Part shown: piece after piece, positions 53,249 through 61,718 of the stretch
How positions within the stretch are numbered: the stretch's first letter is position 1
How the letters are laid out: the number at the start of each line of letters is the position of its first letter
Assembly (NCBI RefSeq): GCF_001314325.1
Contig: NZ_CP009429.1
Span: 3,286,501 to 3,350,500, forward strand
Direction of reading: 5' to 3'
DNA: 64,000 nt
Source of the DNA: Sphingopyxis macrogoltabida
GTDB taxonomy: Bacteria > Pseudomonadota > Alphaproteobacteria > Sphingomonadales > Sphingomonadaceae
Made by a program: the position numbers and the translations under genes
Notes under the pieces: generated by a model
What the model saw: only the letters and a program-made list of their open reading frames with translations
Databases searched by the model: none
Told to the model about the DNA's origin: nothing

Positions 53249-55426
53249 TCAGAAACGCGACGACAGGCTGAGCCCGATCGTCCGCGGCTGGAGGATGGTG
53301 ACCTGCGCCGGCCCGTCGAGAATGGACAGGCTCGTTTCGGCGCTGAGCTGTCCGCGCACGTCGAAGAGGTTGCGCACGAAGAGCTGGGCATCAACGGGGC
53401 CGGCGCTGAAGCCGGCGCGCAGGTCGACGGTGACATAATCGGGTATCGCATATTGGGGGAAGCCGCCGTTCAGGTCGAAACTGGACGTCCGGTCGGCAAC
53501 ATAGCGCAGGCTCGCCCCGATGCTCGGCCGCAGCGCGCTCGCGGTTTCGACATGGTCGGCGTTGATCGATGCGGTGAAGTGCGGAACGTTCGGCAACCGC
53601 TCCCCTTTCCGCGCGCCGACCGCGGGGGTGTCGCCGGTGACATAACCGTCGTTATAGGTGAAGGCGCCGGTGATCGTCGTGCCCCGATCCGGCCGTGCGG
53701 TCAGCGTCAACTCGGCGCCCTTGATCCGCGCATTGCCGGCATTGGTCAGCACCGAAACCCCGCCCGCCGCGGTCGGGAGCTGGATGTCCTTCCAGTCGAT
53801 CAGGAAGATCGACGCATCGGCGCCGAAACTGCGGTCGGCGGTTTCGGCTTTCAGGCCGAGCTCGTAGCTGTCGAGCGCGTCGGACTTGAAACTGAGCGGC
53901 GCCAGCAGTTCGCCGGTGTCGGGATCGCGCGCGACGAAGTTCGGCCCGCCCGCGCGGTAGCCGGTCGCAAAGCGGGCATAAGCGGTGACCTGGCGGCTGA
54001 AACGATAGCGCGCATTGGCAAGATAGGTCACCACCCCGGCGCCCGACTCGACCGCCGGCGCCGACCCGATCAGCAGCCCCGACGCCTTTTGTTCGTACCG
54101 CTGGTCGTTACGCGCGTAGCGGAGGCCGCCGGTGACGTCGAACTTGTCGGTGAGGTGCCAGGTCAGATTGCCGAAAAAGGCATATTCGCGGTAGATGCTG
54201 GGTAGCGACACATGCGCGACATCGACCCCCGGCAGCAGGTCGAGATTGGCGTCGAGCGCATCGACGGCCTGAAAATTGGCGCTCTTCTCACGCGTGTAAA
54301 AGGCGCCGATCAGCCATTCGAGCGTCCCCGGCGCCGACGCCAGGCGGATTTCCTGCGTGAACTTCTTCGTGCGCAGGTCGAACGAGACCGGCGCCGCGGC
54401 AATGCCCGGCACGAAAGGCGCAAGCAGCGCCGGGTAGAGTCCCGAGGCATCGAGGACATATTCGGCCCGGCCGGTCTGGTAGCTGGTGATCGAGGTCAGC
54501 GCCGCGGCGCCGAAATCATAATCGACCTGCCCGCTGATCAGACGGAAATTCGACCGGAACGGTTCGGCCAGCGGATGCCGCTGGTCGAGCGGTCCATCGA
54601 CCGGATCGCCGGCGCGCGTATAATGCGCATAGAGCGCACCCTCACGGCGGACATTCTGCGCGAAACCGGTCAGCCGGATCGACAGATCGTCGACCGGCTC
54701 GAGCAGCAGATCGAGACGCCCGCCATAGACCTTGCCGCGGTCGACATCCTTTTCGCCGGTCTCGAGATTGTCGATATAGCCGCCGCCGCGCGAATAAAAT
54801 GCGCTCGCGCGCAGCGCCGCCTTGTCGATCGCCAGTGGCACGTTGACCACCGCGGCGCCATTATAGTTGGTACCGCCGTAGCGCGTGTCCGACACCCCGG
54901 CCTGCACGCGCCCCTCGAAGCCACCGAGCACCGGCTTGCTCGTCACATATTTGAGCACCCCGCCCATCGAACTCGCGCCATAGAGCGTGCCCTGCGGCCC
55001 GCGCAGCACCTCGACCCGGTCGAGATCGAACAGCCCGACGTCGAGCGCGAGCTGCGCGCCGCGGGCAAAGGCCGAGGTCGAGCCATAAGGGACTTCGTCG
55101 ACATAGATGCCGACCGTCTGGATCACGTCGGCGCCGGTCGTGACGCCGCGCAGGCTGACCGACGATTTGCCCGGACCCTGCGTCGTGAACTGCAGCCCCG
55201 GCACCGACGCGGCAAAATCCGAAAATTGGGTCGCGCCGAGCTTGGCGAGATCGTCGCCCGTCAGCGCGGTCACCGACTGCGGGGTATCGAGCAGGCGTTC
55301 GGACCGTTTTTGCGCGGTGACGACGATATCGTTCGGATCGGTTTCGCCCGCATCGGCCTGCGCCAAGGCCATTTGCGGAACCAGTGCGCCCGCCGCGCAG
55401 CACGAAAACCACAGCCACTTCGACAT
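53249..55426 (-). CDS. TonB-dependent receptor
   Basis: This 725-residue outer-membrane receptor has a signal peptide (cleavage near ALAQ, about residue 23) and the TonB box DIVVTAQKR. The plug reads LLDTPQSVTALTGDDLAKLG and VEVLRGPQGTLYGASSMGGVLKYVTSKP. This is the class of receptor greatly expanded in sphingomonads, used for many hydrophobic or glycan substrates. The barrel ends in GLSLSSRF with terminal Phe. A GGGGGAGGAA ribosome site precedes the ATG. It is divergent from the TetR gene, and an operator lies just upstream, so it is the likely main target of that repressor. Confidence 0.92.
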   Translation of the reverse strand: MSKWLWFSCCAAGALVPQMALAQADAGETDPNDIVVTAQKRSERLLDTPQSVTALTGDDLAKLGATQFSDFAASVPGLQFTTQGPGKSSVSLRGVTTGADVIQTVGIYVDEVPYGSTSAFARGAQLALDVGLFDLDRVEVLRGPQGTLYGASSMGGVLKYVTSKPVLGGFEGRVQAGVSDTRYGGTNYNGAAVVNVPLAIDKAALRASAFYSRGGGYIDNLETGEKDVDRGKVYGGRLDLLLEPVDDLSIRLTGFAQNVRREGALYAHYTRAGDPVDGPLDQRHPLAEPFRSNFRLISGQVDYDFGAAALTSITSYQTGRAEYVLDASGLYPALLAPFVPGIAAAPVSFDLRTKKFTQEIRLASAPGTLEWLIGAFYTREKSANFQAVDALDANLDLLPGVDVAHVSLPSIYREYAFFGNLTWHLTDKFDVTGGLRYARNDQRYEQKASGLLIGSAPAVESGAGVVTYLANARYRFSRQVTAYARFATGYRAGGPNFVARDPDTGELLAPLSFKSDALDSYELGLKAETADRSFGADASIFLIDWKDIQLPTAAGGVSVLTNAGNARIKGAELTLTARPDRGTTITGAFTYNDGYVTGDTPAVGARKGERLPNVPHFTASINADHVETASALRPSIGASLRYVADRTSSFDLNGGFPQYAIPDYVTVDLRAGFSAGPVDAQLFVRNLFDVRGQLSAETSLSILDGPAQVTILQPRTIGLSLSSRF

Positions 55427-55461
55427 TTTTTCCTCCCCCTGAAACCATCATCATTATAAAA

Positions 55462-55473
55462 GAATGAACATTC
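55462..55473. promoter_or_regulatory. TetR-type operator, copy 1 (receptor side)
   Basis: GAATGAACATTC is an inverted repeat with two central bases, embedded in AAA...GTTTTT. It lies 36 bases upstream of the TonB receptor ATG on the minus strand. A second, similar site sits at 55533, so both divergent promoters are covered. Confidence 0.7.
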
Positions 55474-55532
55474 GTTTTTCATAAGAAATTTTGGCTGTCA
55501 AGGGTTGATGCCGGCCCGCCGGCTAAATAGAA

Positions 55533-55544
55533 GAATGATCAATC
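55533..55544. promoter_or_regulatory. TetR-type operator, copy 2 (regulator side)
   Basis: GAATGATCAATC, followed by GTTTTTT, matches the first site in ten of twelve bases and shares its flanks. It lies about 20 bases upstream of the TetR gene ATG (55564), consistent with autorepression. Center-to-center distance to copy 1 is 71 bases. Confidence 0.7.
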
Positions 55545-55563
55545 GTTTTTTTGAAGGTGAGCC

Positions 55564-56142
55564 ATGCCCAAGCGCGACCCCGGCCATATGAACTCCCAGC
55601 GCGAGCGCATCATTCTGGCGGCGATCGCCTGCATTGCGCGCAAGGGAGTCGAGGGCACCTCGATGGCCGATATCTGGAAGGAAGCCGGGCTGAGCGCCGG
55701 CGCGCTCTACGTTCACTTCAAGAATAAGGAAGACCTGGTCACTCAATGCCTGCGTTTCGAACTGGCGCCGGACCGCGCCCCGCCGGCGACGTGGGATGAA
55801 CTCAAGCAGCGGATGCTGGACTTCGACGCGCGCCCTGGCCTCGATGCGACGATCGTGACCCGCGCGCGCATCCACCTGCGCGCAGCGTGCATCAATCCGG
55901 GCGAATTGCACGACATCATGCGGGGATTTCTGAACGGGCAGATCGTCGATCTGACGGGATGGATCCAGCGCCTGGTCCGCGAGGGGATCATCGCGCTCCG
56001 CATGGACGCGGGCCAGACCGCAGCGGCGATCTGCGCACATGTCGACGGCATGTTATGGATGGCGCTGGCGACCGACCGGCCGCTCGACCAATATTTGCCC
56101 GAAATATCTGCCGGGCTGGACCAACTCATAACGCGGCCATAG
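55564..56142 (+). CDS. TetR/AcrR family transcriptional regulator
   Basis: This 192-residue protein has the N-terminal DNA-binding domain at about 13-60: RERIILAAIACIARKGVEGTSMADIWKEAGLSAGALYVHFKNKEDLV. The AGLSAGALYVHFKNKEDL recognition helix is canonical. The remaining helices form the ligand-binding and dimer domain. It is divergent from the TonB receptor/amidohydrolase run, with matching palindromes at 55462 and 55533. It probably represses that operon and itself until a substrate-derived ligand binds. A GAAGGTGAG ribosome site precedes the ATG. A GCGGC/GCCGC hairpin follows the stop. Confidence 0.93.
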   Translation: MPKRDPGHMNSQRERIILAAIACIARKGVEGTSMADIWKEAGLSAGALYVHFKNKEDLVTQCLRFELAPDRAPPATWDELKQRMLDFDARPGLDATIVTRARIHLRAACINPGELHDIMRGFLNGQIVDLTGWIQRLVREGIIALRMDAGQTAAAICAHVDGMLWMALATDRPLDQYLPEISAGLDQLITRP

Positions 56143-56342
56143 CAGCGGCGGAACAGCCGCTATCGCAAGCACGCCGGCGCAGCCATCGATCGACCGCGAC
56201 GGAAGCGTCCCAGCAACTCCAGCCCGCCGGCGGAGGGTGGGCACCGGCAACCGCGGTCATTGCCCGATCGAAGTTGGGAATCGCTTCCTTCCGTGATAAT
56301 GTCGTGCGGTTGTTTCTGGTTCGCCTTGGGGAGGGCAGGATT

Positions 56343-58115
56343 ATGATACATCGACCTAGCCGTATCGCTGTTCTTGTCGGCATCGGCCTCTTCGCCGCGG
56401 GCGACAGCGCCTTGCCTGCCTTTCCGATTGCGACGCTCGAAGCGCTCGACCCGAGCCGCCTCGCCGGCTTCGTCTGCGGCGCGCGGCGTGCCGGCTCGTC
56501 GCTCGCGCAAAATCTGCTCGTGGCGGCCGCCTTCGCAGCGCCCGCCAGCGAGGGCCGGCCCATCCCGCTCTTCGCCGATCTCGCGAAATCGCCCTTCCCC
56601 GTTTCGACCGCGAACGGACAGGCACGCGGCTATTTCAGCCAGGGCCTGCTGATGACCTATGGCTTCAACCATGCCGGCGCGGTGCGCTCCTTCCGTACCG
56701 CGCAGCGCCTCGATCCAGGCTGCGCGATGTGCTGGTGGGGCGAAGCGGTGGCGCTCGGCCCCAACATCAACGCGCCGATGGACGAGCGCGACCGCGACGC
56801 GGCGCTGGCGGCGATGGACCGGGCGATGGCGCTCCGCGACACGGCGACGTCGCTGGAACGAGCGCTGATCGAAGCCGTCGCCCATCGCTATTCGCGCGAT
56901 CCGGCGAGCGATCGCGCCGCGCTCGACGCCGCCTATGCCGATGCGATGCTCGACGTCGCGCGCCGGTTTCCCGCCGATGACGACGTCGCGGTGCTGGCGG
57001 CGGAGGCCGCAATGGATACCAGTCCCTGGAATTACTGGATGACCGACAAGCTGACGCCGGTGGGCCGCAGCGGCGAGGCGGTGCGCCTCATAGAAACCGT
57101 CCTCGGCCGCAATCCGGCGCATGTCCAGGCGAACCATCTCTATATTCACCTGATGGAATCGCGCGATCCCGCGCGCGCCGAAGCCGCCGCCGACCGGCTC
57201 GCGCGCCCCGACGCGCCCAGCGCCGCGCATCTGGTGCATATGCCCGGTCATATCTACCAGCTACGCGGCCGCCATGCGGATTCGATCCGCGTCAATGTCG
57301 CCGCCGCGCGGGCCGACGAGGCCTATATCCGCCGCGCGGGTGACCAGGGCCTCGTGCGCTACGGCTATTACCCGCACAATGTCCATTTCATCGTAACCTC
57401 GGCGCAAATGGCGGGCGATATGAACACCGCGATCCGCGAGGCGAAGCGGCTGCGGACCCTGCTAGATCCCGAGACCTCGGCGCAGATCGGCTGGATTCAG
57501 GCGATCGACGCCGCGCCCTATTTCGCCATGGCCCAATTCGCCACGCCGAAGGCGATATTGGCGATGCCGGAACCTGATGCCCGCCTCGGTTATCCGACGG
57601 CGATGCGGCATTATGCCCGCGCCATCGCCTATACGGGGCTTCGCGACCGCAACGGGTTCGACCGCGAAATCGCCGCGATGGCTGGCCTCCGGGCATCCGG
57701 CGCGCTTCAAGGCCTGGTCGATCAGGGCATGCCCGCTGTCGATCTCGTCATGCTGGCCGAAAGCGCAGCGCAAGGCCGCTTCGCGTCGGCGCTCGGCCGC
57801 CACGACGAAGCGATCGGCTTCTATCGGCAGGCGGTCGAGATCGAGACCCGCCTTCCTTATCAGGAACCGACCTACTGGTATTATCCCGTGCAGCAATCGC
57901 TCGGCGCCGCCTTGTTCGAGGCAAAGCGTTATTCCGAAGCGAGCGACGCCTTCCGCGCCGCGTTGACGCAGGCGCCCAACAATGGCTGGGCGCTCTACGG
58001 GCTGGGGCAGAGCGAAGCGGCGCAAGGCAAGAAGCTGGAAGCAGCTGCCGCAAACCGGGCCCTGTCGAAGGCCTGGCTGGGCAACACCCGCTGGCTGCGG
58101 ATGGACCGGCTGTAG
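56343..58115 (+). CDS. Exported tetratricopeptide-repeat protein
   Basis: This 590-residue protein starts at the ATG at 56343 with a strong GGGAGGG ribosome site. An N-terminal hydrophobic segment (IAVLVGIGLFAAGDSA) is a signal or anchor. TPR-like helical repeats include QARGYFSQGLLMTYGFNHAGAVRSFRTAQRLDPGCAMCWWGEAVALG at about 93-140 and, near the C-terminus, SDAFRAALTQAPNNGWALYGLGQSEAAQGKKLEAAA. CAMCWW contains a CxxC of unknown role. The family is widespread in proteobacteria without a known function. The reading frame runs open further upstream, through the TetR gene, but no good start is there. It stands alone in its orientation. Confidence 0.82.
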   Translation: MIHRPSRIAVLVGIGLFAAGDSALPAFPIATLEALDPSRLAGFVCGARRAGSSLAQNLLVAAAFAAPASEGRPIPLFADLAKSPFPVSTANGQARGYFSQGLLMTYGFNHAGAVRSFRTAQRLDPGCAMCWWGEAVALGPNINAPMDERDRDAALAAMDRAMALRDTATSLERALIEAVAHRYSRDPASDRAALDAAYADAMLDVARRFPADDDVAVLAAEAAMDTSPWNYWMTDKLTPVGRSGEAVRLIETVLGRNPAHVQANHLYIHLMESRDPARAEAAADRLARPDAPSAAHLVHMPGHIYQLRGRHADSIRVNVAAARADEAYIRRAGDQGLVRYGYYPHNVHFIVTSAQMAGDMNTAIREAKRLRTLLDPETSAQIGWIQAIDAAPYFAMAQFATPKAILAMPEPDARLGYPTAMRHYARAIAYTGLRDRNGFDREIAAMAGLRASGALQGLVDQGMPAVDLVMLAESAAQGRFASALGRHDEAIGFYRQAVEIETRLPYQEPTYWYYPVQQSLGAALFEAKRYSEASDAFRAALTQAPNNGWALYGLGQSEAAQGKKLEAAAANRALSKAWLGNTRWLRMDRL

Positions 58116-58161
58116 CGTTGGGCCGTCGGCTTTGGGGTGGGAAGCGGACGTTTCCAACTTT

Positions 58162-58234
58162 TGTCATCCCCGCGAAAGCGGGGACCCAGAGTAGTGTAAA
58201 CCCGCCCTGGGTTCCCGCTTTCGCGGGAATGACA
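58162..58234. repeat. REP-like inverted repeat after the TPR gene
   Basis: Arms of about 28 bases face each other: TGTCATCCCCGCGAAAGCGG at 58163 and its near-perfect reverse complement ending GCGGGAATGACA at 58234. Each arm holds a CCCCGCGAAAGCGGGG hairpin. It is a common intergenic palindrome type in sphingomonads. It lies between two convergent genes and could also act as terminator or DNA-uptake/IHF-type site. It is different in sequence from the repeat at 9767. Confidence 0.8.
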
Positions 58235-58300
58235 CAATTGAGGAATTCCAAACGACTTACGTCCACTCCCGGCCGAAAGCTGCCGCCAAAACACCTGCTT

Positions 58301-59275
58301 TCAAAGCTTCCGCGTATTCGCCTCGATCAGCTTCTTCGCTTCGGCGATGGCCTTGGCCGTCGTCAGCTTCTTGTCCTGCACCTCGTCGGCCATTTCGAGG
58401 AGGCGGCCGCTGATCACGGTACCCGTTTGGGCCTCCTCGTCGATCGCAATCCCGCCCTTGGCCGTGGCGACGCGGTCCCATTCGGCGCGGACGGCGGCCC
58501 AGTAGTCCCTGGTCGCGGCCCAATAATCGTCGGCCGCCTTCACGTCATACTGGTCGTATTTGATATAGGTGTTGAGGACATATTCCTGGACGATCGGCAC
58601 CAGCTTGCCGTCTTTTGTCCCCATCTTGGTATTGTCCTGCCAGTGGACCCAGCCGTCGGGGCTCGGCTGGTGGCGGTTGATCGACAGATAGCGGTCGTAA
58701 ACGGGGTTGCGCACGGCATCGCGGCGCGCGAGCGGGCGCCAGGTCCAGTTCGACCGCCAGCGGCGGACGCCGCCCCGCGTTTCAAATTGGCCCCAGCCGC
58801 CGTAGCGCGGCGAATCGTCGACCTGCCAGACGGTCTGCGACCAGCGGCCGGTGCGCATCTTTTCGGGGACGTCCTCCCACTGCCATGTGTTGCGGTCCGA
58901 ATAGACGAGCAGTTTCGCGGGTTCATATTCCCAGTCCTGCCGCCAATGCTTGATGATCATGCTCTTGTCATCGTCGCCGGTGATGACGAGCATGTGCTGC
59001 AGCACGATCTTGCGACCGGTATCCTCGATGACGCGGACGACTTCGTTGCCGCCCGAGCGCTTAGGTTCGAGCACTTCGTAATCGGGGTCCCAGCGCGTCG
59101 ATTCTTGCATGTTGAAGCTGACGCGGTAATTGCCCGCCATTGCAAGGATGTCGGCGCGGTCCTGCTCGAAGCTCGCCGCGGCGGCTTCGGCGGCGATCGG
59201 CGGATGCGCCGATGCCCCGGCGGGAAGTGCGGCCGACAGCAGCAGGGTGGCGGCGATGGTGCGATATATTTTCAT
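58301..59275 (-). CDS. Secreted DUF6607-like protein, partner of heme-type receptor
   Basis: This 324-residue protein has a signal peptide (MKIYRTIAATLLLSAALPAGASA). The mature part reads DILAMAGNYRVSFNMQEST, TGRKIVLQHMLVI, MIIKHWRQDWEYEP, WVHWQDNTKMG and KYDQYDVKAADDYWAATRDYWAAVRAEWDRV. It matches what I recall as the DUF6607 family, often found next to TonB receptors. An open frame extends upstream to about 60103 but is only the antisense shadow of the receptor gene. It starts 20 bases after the receptor stop, so they form one operon. Likely a periplasmic or outer-leaflet accessory for iron or heme uptake. Confidence 0.75.
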   Translation of the reverse strand: MKIYRTIAATLLLSAALPAGASAHPPIAAEAAAASFEQDRADILAMAGNYRVSFNMQESTRWDPDYEVLEPKRSGGNEVVRVIEDTGRKIVLQHMLVITGDDDKSMIIKHWRQDWEYEPAKLLVYSDRNTWQWEDVPEKMRTGRWSQTVWQVDDSPRYGGWGQFETRGGVRRWRSNWTWRPLARRDAVRNPVYDRYLSINRHQPSPDGWVHWQDNTKMGTKDGKLVPIVQEYVLNTYIKYDQYDVKAADDYWAATRDYWAAVRAEWDRVATAKGGIAIDEEAQTGTVISGRLLEMADEVQDKKLTTAKAIAEAKKLIEANTRKL

Positions 59276-59295
59276 CGGTGCAGTCCTTCGATGAT

Positions 59296-61539
59296 TCAGA
59301 AACGGAAGCTCAGCGACACGCTCGCGTTGCGGCCGGGCTGGGTATAGGCGTCGGTCACTGTCGAGGCGGCGCCGAGACCGCGCACGTCGCTCCACCAACT
59401 GTATTTCTTGTCGAGGATGTTGAAGACGCCGGCGCGCAGCGTCAGCGCGTCGACGATGCGAACGAAAGCGGTCGCGTCGAGGATGGTGAAGCCGCCGGGA
59501 CGGAAGCAGGCGGCGCCGCTGCAGATCGTCGTCGGGTCGCCGTCGACATCGGTGCCGACGGTGCGCGACACTTCTTTGCCCGCGCTGTGCGTCATGACGA
59601 GCTGGCCACCGAAACGGCCGCCCGGCGCGCGATAACCGATTCCGGCAACAAGCTTCAGCGGATCGATCGACGACAGCGGCAGCCGTTCCAGCCCCGTGCC
59701 GCGCACGGTGCCGGTCGCATAGGATAGGGCGAGCGTCGTATATAGGCCGGACGACGCTCGCCCCTCGAACCGCGCCTCGGCCCCCTTGACTTTGACGCGA
59801 TCGAGATTGACGAATTGATAGATGGCGGGGTCGGCGAAGGTGCCGCTGCCATCGACCACTTCCTGACTGATGAAATCCTTGTAGCGCGCCGAAAAGGCGG
59901 TGACGTCGAGGCTGACCGCATCGGAGGCGAAGCGCACGCCGCCCTCGAAGCTGGTGCTGCGTTCGGGCCCGAGATCGGGGTTCGGGCGCGAGGTATAGCC
60001 GAAGGCGAGATTCTCGAAGAACTGGTTCACCTGGCTTGGCTCGGGCGCCTTGAAGCCGGTGGCATAGTTGGCGAAGAGACGGATTTCGTCGGTCAGTTTC
60101 CACACCGCGCCGAATTTCGGCGACACGCGCGAACCGCTCTGATCGGCTGCCCCGGCACCGGGGAAGAGCGGATCATTGCGCGGCGACAGGTCGTACCAGT
60201 CGAAGCGCAGCGCCGGGTAGAGCAGCAGGCGGCCGTCGGCGATACCGATCTCGTCGCCGACGAACAGGCCGCCGCGCGTGAAATCGGTGGTCGGGAAAGC
60301 GCGCGACGGGAAGACGTCGGGCGGGGTCGGCAGCACGCCGTCACGCAGTCCGCGCTGGCGCGTCTTGCTGATGTCGCCGCCAAAGACGATGCGGTGGGTG
60401 ATCGCGCCGGTATTGAAATCGGCGCGCGCATCGGCCGAGGCACCGATGACGCGGTTCTCGAAGCTGTTGAGCCGTTCGCGGTCGGCGGCAGGGGTACGGT
60501 CCTCGTCGGTGAACTGGACGTCCTCGCCATCCTGCCAATAAAGCGCGACGCGCGCGAAATCGATCACGCCCTCGCCTTCCCAGCTCCAGTCGAGCGACAC
60601 GCGCTTGCGCTTGCCGGTATCGACGGCCTCGAGCAGTTCGACCGTCGCGCTCTGCCCCGTCAGGCCTTCGGTGAACAGGCGGGTATCGAGATATTCGCCG
60701 GTCAGGCGCAGCTTGTGGCCGTTCGCGGGGTCGTAGACGAGGCGCGCGAGCGCGGCATTCGAGCGGCCGTCCTGCGGATTGGGCTTGGTGCGGAGCGCAC
60801 CGGTGCCGCCCACCGTCCCCTTGTTGTCGAGCTCGTTGTAATCGCGGCGGGTATAGGCGCCCATGATCGACCAGTCGCCGCTGCGCCCGGCGACGATCGC
60901 GGTTTCGCTGAACTCATTGTCGGCGCTGCTGTACGACGCCCGCAGAAGGCCGCCGACATTCCTGCCGTTTTCGAGGAAATCGGCCGGATCGGCGGTGACG
61001 AAGCTGACCGCACCCGCAAGCCCGTCGCTGCCGTAGAGCGCCGACGACGGGCCGCGCAATATCTCGACCGACTTGATCAGGCCGAGGTCGACATAGTCGC
61101 CGCGCCCCGCCGCCTGCGCCCCGAAGCTGAACCCGTCGGGAACGCGCACGCCGTCGACCTGGATCAGCACGCGGTTCCCGCCGATGCCGCGGATGTTGAA
61201 ACCGTCGTTGCCGGCGCGGCCGGTGGCGCTGAGCGCCGCGTTGAAGCGGGCCGGCTGGCGCTGGACGCTGACGCCGGGTTCGAAGCGGACGAGGTCGCGG
61301 ATGTCGGTGACGAGTTCGTCGGCAATCTGCTCGGCGGTCTTGACGGTGATCGTCACCGGCACATCTTCGGCCAGCGCCTCGGTACGCGTCGCGGTGACGA
61401 CGATCTGGCTCTTGCGCGCCGCCCAATAGTCGCCGTCATTGTCCTGCGCGGCCGCGGGCGAGGCGACCGCCGCGAGCGCGAGGCCGAGCGCGCTACCGGC
61501 GGCGAGACGGGACATGAATGGCGAACGGACGGTGATCAA
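59296..61539 (-). CDS. TonB-dependent hemoglobin/heme-type receptor
   Basis: This 747-residue outer-membrane receptor has TonB box QIVVTATRTE. The plug carries FNIRGIGGNRVLIQVDGVRVPD and VEILRGPSSALYGSDGLAGAVSFVT. The heme-receptor signature is visible as FKAP in NYATGFKAPEPSQ and NPDL, close to the FRAP/NPNL pair, with a His-poor loop between. It ends SVSLSFRF. The TTG at 61539 has a good AGGGGAAG ribosome site; an ATG at 61515 would give a shorter signal peptide. Fur-like boxes lie upstream. It is followed by the DUF6607-like gene. Heme or a ferric chelate are the likely cargo. Confidence 0.9.
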   Translation of the reverse strand: MITVRSPFMSRLAAGSALGLALAAVASPAAAQDNDGDYWAARKSQIVVTATRTEALAEDVPVTITVKTAEQIADELVTDIRDLVRFEPGVSVQRQPARFNAALSATGRAGNDGFNIRGIGGNRVLIQVDGVRVPDGFSFGAQAAGRGDYVDLGLIKSVEILRGPSSALYGSDGLAGAVSFVTADPADFLENGRNVGGLLRASYSSADNEFSETAIVAGRSGDWSIMGAYTRRDYNELDNKGTVGGTGALRTKPNPQDGRSNAALARLVYDPANGHKLRLTGEYLDTRLFTEGLTGQSATVELLEAVDTGKRKRVSLDWSWEGEGVIDFARVALYWQDGEDVQFTDEDRTPAADRERLNSFENRVIGASADARADFNTGAITHRIVFGGDISKTRQRGLRDGVLPTPPDVFPSRAFPTTDFTRGGLFVGDEIGIADGRLLLYPALRFDWYDLSPRNDPLFPGAGAADQSGSRVSPKFGAVWKLTDEIRLFANYATGFKAPEPSQVNQFFENLAFGYTSRPNPDLGPERSTSFEGGVRFASDAVSLDVTAFSARYKDFISQEVVDGSGTFADPAIYQFVNLDRVKVKGAEARFEGRASSGLYTTLALSYATGTVRGTGLERLPLSSIDPLKLVAGIGYRAPGGRFGGQLVMTHSAGKEVSRTVGTDVDGDPTTICSGAACFRPGGFTILDATAFVRIVDALTLRAGVFNILDKKYSWWSDVRGLGAASTVTDAYTQPGRNASVSLSFRF

Positions 61540-61556
61540 ATTTCTTCCCCTATTTG

Positions 61557-61575
61557 ATTGCGACTGACTCGCAAT
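61557..61575. promoter_or_regulatory. Fur-like palindrome 1 upstream of the heme-type receptor
   Basis: ATTGCGA and TCGCAAT flank a five-base centre, giving a 19-base palindrome 18 bases before the receptor start. The outline resembles iron-dependent Fur boxes in proteobacteria. It lies close to the translation start and could repress the promoter or leader. Confidence 0.5.
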
Positions 61576-61616
61576 AGCGGCGCATTAGGGGCGTCGGCGC
61601 GCTAGGTCAACAATTA

Positions 61617-61642
61617 TGATATTGAGAATCGTTTGCATAATA
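61617..61642. promoter_or_regulatory. Fur-like box 2 upstream of the heme-type receptor
   Basis: TGATATTGAGAATCGTTTGCATAATA reads like the classic iron box (TGCAAACGATTCTCAATATC on the other strand), with the central GAGAATC. It is AT-rich amid GC-rich DNA and lies about 80-100 bases from the receptor start, within its promoter. Iron control is inferred. Confidence 0.6.
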
Positions 61643-61718
61643 TTCGCGCCGTTTGACAGGGAAGTAGCGCATTGCCCTTCCCTCCCGTGCACGCCATGAT
61701 GCGCGGCGGGGGAAAGCC

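Noticed and set aside
55887..56342. Upstream extension of the TPR gene across the TetR gene
   Set aside because: It overlaps a certain TetR coding region in another frame, and the ATG at 56343 has a strong ribosome site and signal-like start.
59276..60103. Apparent N-terminal extension of the DUF6607-like gene into the receptor gene
   Set aside because: The extra sequence is an out-of-frame reading of the receptor; a normal ATG and signal peptide begin at 59275.
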